A DNA stretch of 64,000 nucleotides from Marichromatium gracile. GTDB lineage: Bacteria; Pseudomonadota; Gammaproteobacteria; Chromatiales; Chromatiaceae. The DNA is taken from the NCBI RefSeq assembly GCF_004343155.1, contig NZ_SMDC01000004.1, positions 124,001-188,000 of the forward strand, given 5' to 3'. Position numbers and translations under genes: made by a program. Under the pieces are notes generated by a model that had not been told where the DNA came from, made no database searches, and worked only from the letters and a program-made list of their open reading frames with translations. This document shows positions 30,188 through 37,571 of this stretch, piece by piece. Position 1 is the stretch's first letter. Each line of letters starts with the position of its first letter.

Positions 30188-30431
30188 GGCGCGAATCCTC
30201 TGGGCATGACTGAAAGAAACAGGATGGTCAGGCACAAGCCGTCGGCCTCCGTGCCGGGACGATACGGCTAATTTCCTACCTTCGCACTCAAGTATTAGTG
30301 CACTTCCAGAAAAGGCAAGCAAAACCCGATTCATTCCGCGGGTTCGTCGTGCGCCATACCAATCCGGCGCGACTTGACCCAGAATGGAGGGGCATCGACC
30401 ACACCATCACCACGGGAGCCCGTTGATCATC

Positions 30432-30989
30432 ATGCCCGCCCTGCCCCTTCGACTCGTCCTCTGCCTGCTCCTCGTCCTCGCCCCGGCGCTCGCCTCCGCC
30501 ACCGAGCAGACCTACCGCCAGCAGGAGATCCTCGACAGCATCGAGACCTTCTTCGGCGACGGCGCCGAGAACCTCGGCACCGTGGTGCGCAAGGTCTTTC
30601 GCGAACAGGGCGAGCCCAACGGCTACATCACCGGCGAGGAGGTCGGCGCCGCGCTCGGCATCGGCGTGCGCTACGGCAAGGGACGGCTGTACATGAAAGA
30701 CGGCTACACCCGCCCGGTCTACTGGCAGGGACCCTCGATCGGTCTCGACGTCGGCGCCAACGCCGCCAAGGTGTTCGTGCTGATCTATCGGCTGCCGAAC
30801 CCCGACGCGCTGTTCCAGCGCTACCCCGGCGCCGAGGGCAGCCTCTACTTCGTCGGCGGGGTCGGGGTGAACTATCTGCAATCGGGCGATACCGTGCTCG
30901 CGCCGATCCGCTTCGGCGCCGGCTGGCGCCAGGGGGTGAGCGCCGGCTACATGGACTTCACCCGCAAGGCCCATCTCAACCCCTTCTGA
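30432..30989 (+). CDS. DUF1134 (EipA-like) periplasmic protein
   Basis: 185-aa exported protein. Signal peptide: LPLRLVLCLLLVLAPALASA, cleaved before TEQ. The rest matches the DUF1134 family in full: GYITGEEVGAALGIGVRYGK, YWQGPSIGLDVGANAAKVFV, LPNPDALFQRYPGAEGSLYF and GVGVNYLQ. In alphaproteobacteria, EipA of this family is a periplasmic protein needed for envelope integrity; the molecular role is not known. ATG 30432 was chosen over an earlier start because it begins the signal peptide. Seven bases separate it from the metallophosphoesterase gene, a likely operon. Confidence 0.88.
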   Translation: MPALPLRLVLCLLLVLAPALASATEQTYRQQEILDSIETFFGDGAENLGTVVRKVFREQGEPNGYITGEEVGAALGIGVRYGKGRLYMKDGYTRPVYWQGPSIGLDVGANAAKVFVLIYRLPNPDALFQRYPGAEGSLYFVGGVGVNYLQSGDTVLAPIRFGAGWRQGVSAGYMDFTRKAHLNPF

Positions 30990-30996
30990 GATCGCG

Positions 30997-31983
30997 ATGC
31001 CAAGCACCGCCCCCCGCACCGTCCAGCCACCCCCGGCGAGCACCGCCGGGACGCCGCTCGACGGGCTGCGCGCGCGGCTCGGGCGCACCCATCTGCGCCA
31101 GCGCCTGGGGCTCGAGCGCGATCATGAGGTGTTCGTGCTCAATCGCCCCGGCGCCCACTTCTTCTATCCCGAGAACTGGTACTCGGTGCACGGCGTCATC
31201 CGTCACTGTCTGCGCCTCAGCGGGCTCCACGGCCGCGCCCGGCGCAACGCCCGCCGTCACCGCATCGTCGAGCACCCGCTGGCGCTGCGCGGGCTGCCGC
31301 CGGCCTTCGCCGGGCTGCGCATCCTCCAGCTCAGCGATCTGCACGTCGACATGGCCGCGGCGAACACCCACGCCATCGCCGCCGCCGTGCGCCGACTCGA
31401 CTACGACCTCTGCGTGCTCACCGGCGACTACCGCGCCCGCACCTTCGGCCCGATCACCGCGACGGTCGACGGCATGCGCGAGGTCCGCGAGGCGCTCAGC
31501 GGCCCGGTCTACGCCGTGCTCGGCAACCACGACAGCCTGCGTCTGGTGCCCGAACTCGAGTGCCTGGGCATCCGCTTCCTGCTCAACGAGACCGTCACCC
31601 TCGAGCGCGACGGCGCGCGACTGCACCTCGCCGGGGTCGACGACGCCCACTACTACCAGCTCCACAACCTCGACAAGGTCGCCGGTGCGATCCCCGAGGA
31701 CGAGACCGCGATCCTCCTCTCCCACACCCCCGAGATCTATCGCCAGGCCGCCCACGCCGGCTTCGCCGCGATGCTCAGCGGTCACACCCACGGCGGCCAG
31801 ATCTGTCTGCCCGGCGGCATCCCGCTGATCTGGGACGCCCGCTGCCCGCGCCGGCTCGCCGCCGGGCCCTGGCGCCACGGCACCCTCGTCGGCTACACCT
31901 CGGTCGGTGCCGGCACCTCGGTGGTCAACGCCCGGCTCAACTGCCCGCCCGAGATCACCATCCACGTCCTCCAGCCCGACTGA
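30997..31983 (+). CDS. Calcineurin-like metallophosphoesterase
   Basis: 328-aa metal-dependent phosphoesterase. All five blocks of the family are present in the second half: LQLSDLHVD (about 110), LTGDYRA, VLGNHDS, LLSHTPEIY and SGHTHGGQICLPGG. The domain resembles the YaeI/YkoQ type, which act on lipid A precursors or phospholipids; other substrates are equally possible. The first 100 residues are Arg-rich and carry no signal peptide. It follows the DUF1134 gene by seven bases and is convergent with the CarS-like gene ten bases later. Confidence 0.88.
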   Translation: MPSTAPRTVQPPPASTAGTPLDGLRARLGRTHLRQRLGLERDHEVFVLNRPGAHFFYPENWYSVHGVIRHCLRLSGLHGRARRNARRHRIVEHPLALRGLPPAFAGLRILQLSDLHVDMAAANTHAIAAAVRRLDYDLCVLTGDYRARTFGPITATVDGMREVREALSGPVYAVLGNHDSLRLVPELECLGIRFLLNETVTLERDGARLHLAGVDDAHYYQLHNLDKVAGAIPEDETAILLSHTPEIYRQAAHAGFAAMLSGHTHGGQICLPGGIPLIWDARCPRRLAAGPWRHGTLVGYTSVGAGTSVVNARLNCPPEITIHVLQPD

Positions 31984-31992
31984 GCCCCCGGT

Positions 31993-32469
31993 TCAGCGTC
32001 GCCAGCGCCGCCACAACCGGGCGATCAGCGGGGTCAGCGCCAGATCGATCAGGGTGAACCCCGCGACCACCGCCGCCACCGTCGTCCAGCCACCGCCGAG
32101 CACCGCCACCGCGAGCAGCGCCGGCAACAGCGCCTCGGCGAACTGATCGAGCCCCGGTCGCGCCGCGCTCGACCGGTCCCCCAGCCGACGCTTGAGAAAG
32201 CTCGTCGCCAGATCCCCGGTCATCGCCGCCGCGGCCACCCCCAGCCCGAGCAGGGGCGAGACCCCCAGCGTCCAGGCCACCACGGGCGTGCTCGCCAGCG
32301 CCGTCCCCACCCCGCGCCAGGTCTTCGACGGCCCGAGCAGCGCCCGCCCGTCGCGCCAGCGCGCGCCGCCATCGAGCGCCCGACAACCCCGCCGCCCGAA
32401 CACCAACCGCGCCATCACCGGCGCGCCATTGGCCCAGCTCACCAGCACCAGGATCGACAGCCACTCCAT
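31993..32469 (-). CDS. CDP-archaeol synthase (CarS/DUF46)-like membrane protein
   Basis: 158-aa integral membrane protein with about four predicted helices. Family signature residues are visible: LVSWANGAPVMARL, LDGGARWRDGRALLGPSKTW, and AAAMTGDLATSFLKRRL with LDQFAEALLP. In archaea CarS makes CDP-archaeol from unsaturated archaetidic acid and CTP; bacterial homologues are short, often next to unrelated genes, and their substrate is not established. It is distantly related to CdsA. ATG 32469 has GGAGG at good spacing. The gene is divergent from cas3 with about 120 bases between starts. Confidence 0.8.
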   Translation of the reverse strand: MEWLSILVLVSWANGAPVMARLVFGRRGCRALDGGARWRDGRALLGPSKTWRGVGTALASTPVVAWTLGVSPLLGLGVAAAAMTGDLATSFLKRRLGDRSSAARPGLDQFAEALLPALLAVAVLGGGWTTVAAVVAGFTLIDLALTPLIARLWRRWRR

Positions 32470-32589
32470 CTCGCCCTCCGCCTCCACCGCCTCTCGACAC
32501 CCCACCTGGCCCGCGCCGCGCGCCTGCGCCATGATCGCACGCACCGGCAACGACGCCACGCCCACATGGCCACGCGAGGAGGCAGCATC

Positions 32590-35208
32590 ATGGAGACGAC
32601 GACACTCGACCACTACTGGGCCAAGGCCGACACCACCGCCGAGCACGACCCGCCCTGGCACCCCTTCGCCCATCACGCGCTCGACGTCTGTGCGGTCGCC
32701 GCCGAGCTGTGGGCGGCCTCACCCCGCACCCGGGCCGCCTTCGCCACAATCTTCCCCGCAGAGCCCGACCCGGCGCGCCGCCGCGCCTGGGTGCTCTACT
32801 TCATCGCCCTGCACGATCTCGGCAAGCTCCACGCCTGCTTCCAGTGCAAGGCCCCCGACGTCCTCCCCCTGAGCTGGCCGACGCTCACCGCGCGCCCGGC
32901 CAGCGGCTGCGGCAGGTTCGACCACGGACTCGTCGGCTATGCGCTCGGGCGCAAACTCGCCCCGACCGTACCGGGCCGCCGCCCCCGTGGCTGCCCTCAC
33001 TGGTGCGGCTGGTTCGGCGCCGTCACCGGCCATCACGGCGAGGTCTTCTACGACGAACACCCCAGACTCAACGACACCAAGACCCTCCTCGCCGGCTACG
33101 CCGACCCCGACATCGAGGCCCAGGATCACGCGGCCCGCCGTGACTGGCTGGCACAAGCGGCCAGCCTCTTTCTCGAACCACAGGGCATCGCCGCGGACGA
33201 CTCGCCGCCGCCCTGTGATGACAGCGCCCGCGCCCTGCTCGCCGGCTTCTGCAGCCTGTGCGACTGGATCGGCTCGGACAGCGCCCACTTCCCCTATCGC
33301 GCACCGAGCGAGCCCGCCGCGGACTATTGGCAATGCCGCCGCCAGTACATCCGCGACACCGGACTCCTGCACCGGCTCGGCCTGCTCGGCGAGTCGCAGC
33401 CCTATCCGGGGCTCGCCGCCCTGCTGCGCGACGGCGAGCGCCCGCGCGGCGTACAGACCCTGATCGACGCATCACACGCGTCGCGCCCCGGCCTGACGCT
33501 GATCGAAGCCCCGACCGGCAGCGGCAAGACCGAGGCGGCCCTGGCGCTAGCCTGGCAGCTCCTTGCCGCGGGCGAGGCCGAGACCATCGTCTTCGCCCTG
33601 CCCACCCAGGCCACCGCCAACGCCATGCTCGGGCGCTGCGTGGACTTCGCCCGTCACGCCTTCGATGACGCCAACCTGGTGCTCGCCCATGGCCACAGAG
33701 ACCTCAACGCCCGGTTCCGCGCACTCGTCGAGCGCGGCACGCACAGCGCCGCCGACACCCAGCCTCCGGCCAGCGTACAGTGCGCACACTGGCTCGCCAG
33801 CAGCCGCAAGCGGGTCTTCCTCGGTCAGCTCGGGGTCTGCACCATCGACCAGGTGCTACTCTCTGTGCTACCGGTGCGGCACAACTTCATCCGCGCCTTC
33901 GGTCTGCACCGCGCGGTGCTGATCGTCGACGAGATCCACGCCTACGACGCCTACATGCAGGGGCTGCTCGACGAGGTGCTGCGCCGCCAGCGCGCCACCG
34001 GCGGCAGCGCCATCCTGCTCTCGGCAACACTGCCGAGCCGAATCCGCGAGCGCCTGCTCGACACCTGGCGCGACACGCCCGCGACGGCCACGACGACGCC
34101 CGCCGTCTATCCCGCGCTGTGGCGCGACGACCGAACGACCCCGCAGAGCCTGCCGACGACCGAGCAGCCCCCTGTCCGCACCGTCGCCCTCGAACTCTGG
34201 CGCGACCCCGGGCTGCGCCCCGACGCGACGGGGATCGAGGCGCTGATCGAGGCCGCGCGCCGGGGCGCTCGGGTCGGGGTGGTGATGAATCTGGTCGACG
34301 ATGCCCAGTGGCTCGCGCAGCAACTGCGCGATCGGGACGCGGTGCCGGTCGATCTGTTCCACGCCCGGTTGCGTCGGCGCGATCGCCAGGACATCGAGCA
34401 GCGGGTGCTCGAGCGCTATGGTCGCGACGCCGCCGAGGACGGCGGGCGCATCCTCGTCGCCACCCAGGTGATCGAGCAGAGCCTCGACCTCGACCTCGAT
34501 TGGCTGATCACCCAACTCTGCCCGGTCGACCTGCTGTTCCAGCGCATCGGTCGCCTGCATCGACACCAGCGCGCCAGACCGACAGGTTTCGAGACCCCTC
34601 GATGCAGCGTGCTCGCGCCACCCGAGGGCACCGAAGACTATGGGCTGCATCAACTGATCTACGGCGATGCCCGGCTGCTGTGGCGCACCGAGCGACTGAT
34701 CCGCGAACAGCACGAGGCACGCTTTCCCGCGGCCTATCGCGACTGGATCGAGACGGTCTATGACGACCGCCCCCAGGACGACGAACCGGACGCCATCTAT
34801 GCCTGCCACTGTGGCTGGCGCGACGCGCAGCGTGCCGCGAACGACAAGGCGATCCAGCTGACACGGCTCAACCAGACCCAATTCCGCGACAACGACGAGC
34901 CGGCCCGCGCCCTCACCCGCGACGGCGAACTGGGTGTCGACGTGCTGTTGCTCGATGGCGCCGGACACACGCTCGAAGGCGAGTCCCTGCCCGCCGCCAC
35001 CGATCCGGCGTGGGAGGAAGCGCGACTGCTGAACACCTGCCCGGCGCCGAGCAGTTGGAAGAAAACGACGCTGGCCGACTGCCCGTGCGACGAGCACGGC
35101 CTGGTCCCGCTCCACATGGAGACGATCGGCCCTGGCCGCTGGCGCTGCCCACGGAGCGGGCTGATCTACGACACCCGGCTCGGGCTCTCGCGCCAGCCCC
35201 TGGACTGA
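32590..35208 (+). CDS. cas3: Cas3 helicase-nuclease (type I-E)
   Basis: 872-aa effector that unwinds and degrades DNA recruited by Cascade. HD nuclease: FAHHALDVCAVA, HDLGKLHACF, DHGLVGYALG and GHHGEVF supply the metal ligands. SF2 helicase: Walker A EAPTGSGKTEAAL (about residue 303-315), DEIHAYD (about 447), motif III SATLPSR, and motif VI FQRIGRLHRH (about 648-657). The C-terminal domain ends with CPCDEHGLVPLH. ATG 32590 is preceded by GAGGAGG at eight bases, which favours it over ATG 32566. No catalytic residue appears lost. It is separated from cas8e by 366 bases holding a mini-CRISPR. Confidence 0.96.
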   Translation: METTTLDHYWAKADTTAEHDPPWHPFAHHALDVCAVAAELWAASPRTRAAFATIFPAEPDPARRRAWVLYFIALHDLGKLHACFQCKAPDVLPLSWPTLTARPASGCGRFDHGLVGYALGRKLAPTVPGRRPRGCPHWCGWFGAVTGHHGEVFYDEHPRLNDTKTLLAGYADPDIEAQDHAARRDWLAQAASLFLEPQGIAADDSPPPCDDSARALLAGFCSLCDWIGSDSAHFPYRAPSEPAADYWQCRRQYIRDTGLLHRLGLLGESQPYPGLAALLRDGERPRGVQTLIDASHASRPGLTLIEAPTGSGKTEAALALAWQLLAAGEAETIVFALPTQATANAMLGRCVDFARHAFDDANLVLAHGHRDLNARFRALVERGTHSAADTQPPASVQCAHWLASSRKRVFLGQLGVCTIDQVLLSVLPVRHNFIRAFGLHRAVLIVDEIHAYDAYMQGLLDEVLRRQRATGGSAILLSATLPSRIRERLLDTWRDTPATATTTPAVYPALWRDDRTTPQSLPTTEQPPVRTVALELWRDPGLRPDATGIEALIEAARRGARVGVVMNLVDDAQWLAQQLRDRDAVPVDLFHARLRRRDRQDIEQRVLERYGRDAAEDGGRILVATQVIEQSLDLDLDWLITQLCPVDLLFQRIGRLHRHQRARPTGFETPRCSVLAPPEGTEDYGLHQLIYGDARLLWRTERLIREQHEARFPAAYRDWIETVYDDRPQDDEPDAIYACHCGWRDAQRAANDKAIQLTRLNQTQFRDNDEPARALTRDGELGVDVLLLDGAGHTLEGESLPAATDPAWEEARLLNTCPAPSSWKKTTLADCPCDEHGLVPLHMETIGPGRWRCPRSGLIYDTRLGLSRQPLD

Positions 35209-35222
35209 AGCCCAACGCGAAG

Positions 35223-35245
35223 AACGGGCGCGGGGAGCGCCCGTT
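35223..35245. terminator. Hairpin after cas3; also possible 3' end of the mini-CRISPR RNA
   Basis: Perfect 9-bp stem AACGGGCGC / GCGCCCGTT with a five-base loop, 15 bases after the cas3 stop. On the minus strand it follows the degenerate mini-CRISPR directly and is followed by CTTCGCG, so it could end that transcript as well. Confidence 0.6.
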
Positions 35246-35247
35246 AC

Positions 35248-35338
35248 CCCGCCATCCCCGCTGATGCGGGGAACCCATCCGCGCACTTCGCGGCTCACAC
35301 AGTGAAACGCGGATCATCCCTCACAGACGAGGGAACCG
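35248..35338 (-). ncRNA. Candidate CreR/CreA-like crRNA: degenerate mini-CRISPR targeting the cas8e promoter
   Basis: Two degenerate repeats in reverse orientation to the main array: first repeat 35310-35338 (17 of 29 identical) and second repeat 35248-35276 (20 of 29), enclosing a 33-base pseudo-spacer (35277-35309). Read on the minus strand, the first repeat ends in ATGATCCG, one change from the ATGAACCG 5' handle of the array, and keeps a hairpin by paired changes (CCCTC/GAGGG). The second repeat keeps the CCCCGC/GCGGGG hairpin needed for Cas6e cleavage, while its last bases, which a mature crRNA does not need, have diverged. The pseudo-spacer starts CGTTTCACTGTGT and matches CGTTTAACTGTTT after AAG in the cas8e promoter. 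A TTGTCG-N16-TTTATG promoter (35345-35372, minus) would start RNA about at the first repeat. Confidence 0.75.
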
Positions 35339-35401
35339 GCCCACCATAAACGCTTCGTCGACGACACGACAAACGCAGCGAGCGAGACAGATCCCAAAGT
35401 C

Positions 35402-35436
35402 TCCGTCTTGAGCCTGTATAAAACAGTTAAACGCTT
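35402..35436 (+). promoter_or_regulatory. cas8e operon promoter overlapping a candidate Cascade target site
   Basis: A local AT-rich stretch upstream of cas8e contains TATAAA (35417-35422), the best -10 candidate, and TTGAGC at 35408-35413. On the minus strand a PAM-like AAG (35434-35436) is followed by CGTTTAACTGTTT (35433 downwards), matching the mini-CRISPR pseudo-spacer at positions 1-5, 7-11 and 13. A 32-base R-loop from that PAM would cover 35402-35433, including the whole promoter core. A one-mismatch copy of the 16-mer TAAACGCTTCGTTGAC (35428-35443) occurs at 35347-35362, also with AAG and CGTTT. Confidence 0.6.
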
Positions 35437-35574
35437 CGTTGACCTTTTAGCACGGGGGGATTACCGTCGCGTCAGAAGCGAGATCAAGGACGATGGCCCG
35501 AGCGCGCCAGGAGATGGCGGCGTCGACACCCAGCGTCCGCGATCGCCCCGGACACTGTCACGGAGAGTTGACGC

Positions 35575-37092
35575 ATGGACCTGCTCCAATCCCCCTGGAT
35601 CCCGGTACGCGACCACCACGGCACCGGTGACTTCCGTCTCCTCACCTACCGCGAACTCCTCTGCGAGCCGGGCGCGTGGCGGCTGAGCCTGCCGCGCGAC
35701 GACCTGGAGCTGGCCGCGCTGCAACTGCTGGTGTGCCTGACCCAGGCACTGTTCACGCCCGAGGACGACGAGGCCCTGTTCGACCTGCTCGACCAACCGC
35801 TCGACCCCGCCGCATTCGAGCACGCCATTGCCGAGGTCCTCGACTGGTTTCAGCTCGACCACCCGACCCAGCCCTTCATGCAGACCCGTGGGGTCAGCGC
35901 CAAGGAGGTCACGCCGATCCAGAAGCTGTTGATCGGGCTGCCCGAGGGCAACAACCACGCCTTCTTCAACGCCCCCGGCGAGGTTCGGGCGCTCAGCGCA
36001 CCGATCGCGGCCATCGCCCTGTTCCACCAGGCCTCCAACTGTCCCAGCTTCGGCGGTGGCTTCCAGGGCAGCCTGCGCGGCGGGGCGCCGATCACCGTGC
36101 TGGTCGATGCCGCCGATCTGCGTCTCCAGGTCTGGTCCAACGTGCTCACCCGGCCGCGGCTGCAGCGGCTGCTGCCCAGCTGGCAACCGGACCACGCCCG
36201 CGATCGCCCGACCTGGGTCGAGCCGATTGCCGCGCAGTCGACCATCCAGTGGAACCTGATCGGGGTGGTGCGCGGGCTGCTCTGGCAACCGGCGCACGTT
36301 GAGCTGGTCGCGACCGAACCCGGTCCCTGCGACCTGCTCGGCATCGACGCCGGGCCGCGTTATCTCGGCTTCCGCAAGGAGAAGTTCAAGTTCACCGTCG
36401 ACGGGCTGTGGCCGCACCCGCACGGCGCCGTCGAGACCCGCGCGAAGGCGGGCAAGCTGGAGCAGCGGTTCACCTCCTTCACCACCACCGCGCCGGCCTG
36501 GACCCGACTGGGCGAGCTGGCGATCGCGCGGCAATCGGCCAAGGGCGAGGGCGCGCGCCCGCCGCTCACCGTCACCCAGTTCGGCGCGCTGGAGGAGGAG
36601 GCACCCTTGCGTCTGCTCGTCGGCGGCTATCGCAACAAGCAGGCGTCGGTGCTGGAGCGGCGACACGAGCTCATCACCCTGGGCGTCGGATGGAACGCGG
36701 TCGACACCCGGCTGCACCAGTTGGTCGAGCTCGGGCTGCGGGCGAAGGGCGCACTACAGAACGCGCTCCGCTTCGCCGCGCAGGGCAAGCAGAAGAAGGG
36801 CAGCCACCACAAGGAGCTGCCCGGACTCGGCAACCCCGCCCTGCCCTCGATCGCCGAGCAGCGCTTCTACAGCCGCACCGAGCCAATGATCCTCGACACC
36901 CTCGCCGACCCGACCACCTTCACCGACTGGCGCAACGCCCGGCTGCGCTACATCGATCGGCTGGCGCGGGACTGCCGCCCCCTGTTCGCGCAACTCACCG
37001 ATCCCTATGCCCACAACCCGGCGCTGATCCCGATCATCGCCTGGTCCAGACGCATCCTCGAACGCGACCTCAAGCACCTTCGGGAGGAATGA
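35575..37092 (+). CDS. cas8e: Cas8e (Cse1/CasA), large subunit of type I-E Cascade
   Basis: 505-aa Cascade large subunit that recognises the PAM and positions Cas3; E. coli CasA has 502 aa. Recognisable family segments: DLLQSPWIPVRD at the start, TYRELLCEPGAWRLSLPRDDLELAALQ, FDLLDQPLDPAAFE, PFMQTRGVSAKEV, LFHQASNCPSFGGGFQGSLRGG and the C-terminal four-helix bundle ending in IAWSRRILERDLKHLREE. ATG 35575 has GGAGAG upstream. Its stop overlaps the cas11 start region (ATGATGG). The promoter lies about 130-150 bases upstream and overlaps a candidate self-target site. Confidence 0.96.
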   Translation: MDLLQSPWIPVRDHHGTGDFRLLTYRELLCEPGAWRLSLPRDDLELAALQLLVCLTQALFTPEDDEALFDLLDQPLDPAAFEHAIAEVLDWFQLDHPTQPFMQTRGVSAKEVTPIQKLLIGLPEGNNHAFFNAPGEVRALSAPIAAIALFHQASNCPSFGGGFQGSLRGGAPITVLVDAADLRLQVWSNVLTRPRLQRLLPSWQPDHARDRPTWVEPIAAQSTIQWNLIGVVRGLLWQPAHVELVATEPGPCDLLGIDAGPRYLGFRKEKFKFTVDGLWPHPHGAVETRAKAGKLEQRFTSFTTTAPAWTRLGELAIARQSAKGEGARPPLTVTQFGALEEEAPLRLLVGGYRNKQASVLERRHELITLGVGWNAVDTRLHQLVELGLRAKGALQNALRFAAQGKQKKGSHHKELPGLGNPALPSIAEQRFYSRTEPMILDTLADPTTFTDWRNARLRYIDRLARDCRPLFAQLTDPYAHNPALIPIIAWSRRILERDLKHLREE

Positions 37093-37571
37093 TGGCCAAG
37101 GACACCCAATCGCAAGACGACGACCAAATGCAGGACTTCCGCGACCTCCACGCGCGCCACGCCGCCCTGCCCAACGGACTGCAGGCCGAACTGCGCCGGG
37201 TCGATCACCCCGACACCCTGCGTGACTGCGCCGGGCTCTACCGGCTGTTCCCGGGCGCGCGGCCCACGGCTCAACAACTGCGACAGGCCTTCCTGCTGCC
37301 CTGGTGCAGGGAGGTCGAGAGCGAGCAACCACTCGCCCGACGCTGCGCCGAGCACATCCACGAGCGGCGCATCATCCAGATGGCCCGCGACACCGCGCCA
37401 CAGGACCTGATCGCCTTCCGCCGGCTGCTGATCCACCTGCACAGTCACGCTCCGGTCGGCTGGCTGGAGGTCGCCAGACTCGCCCAGTTCTGGGGCGACC
37501 GGTGTAAGCGCCGCTTCGTCGAAGACTTCTATCTCAACCTCTATTCGCTCGATCAAGGAGATGCCGCATGA
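37092..37571 (+). CDS. cas11: Cas11e (Cse2/CasB), small subunit of Cascade
   Basis: 159-aa all-helical small subunit (E. coli CasB 160 aa); two copies form the belly of Cascade and stabilise the R-loop. Typical features: FRDLHARHAALPNGLQAELRRVDHPDTLRDCAGLYRLF near the N-terminus and LAQFWGDRCKRRFVEDFYLN near the end. Start chosen as the second ATG of ATGATGG because GGAGG is four bases away; the first ATG (37089) is almost on top of it. The stop overlaps cas7e by ATGA. Confidence 0.94.
   Translation: MAKDTQSQDDDQMQDFRDLHARHAALPNGLQAELRRVDHPDTLRDCAGLYRLFPGARPTAQQLRQAFLLPWCREVESEQPLARRCAEHIHERRIIQMARDTAPQDLIAFRRLLIHLHSHAPVGWLEVARLAQFWGDRCKRRFVEDFYLNLYSLDQGDAA

Larger units (their letters stand above)
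35209..35574. other. cas3-cas8e intergenic region
   Basis: 366 bases with no protein gene. From left: cas3 terminator hairpin (35223-35245), minus-strand mini-CRISPR (35248-35338), a probable minus-strand promoter (35345-35372), the cas8e promoter region (about 35400-35445) and the 5' leader of cas8e. No open frame with a ribosome site is visible, although a very short toxin-like ORF could be missed. Confidence 0.7.

Noticed and set aside
35377-35405. A third degenerate repeat one period beyond the mini-CRISPR
   Set aside because: I looked 62 bases on either side; no CATCCC...GGGAAC pattern is present, so the element has two repeats only.
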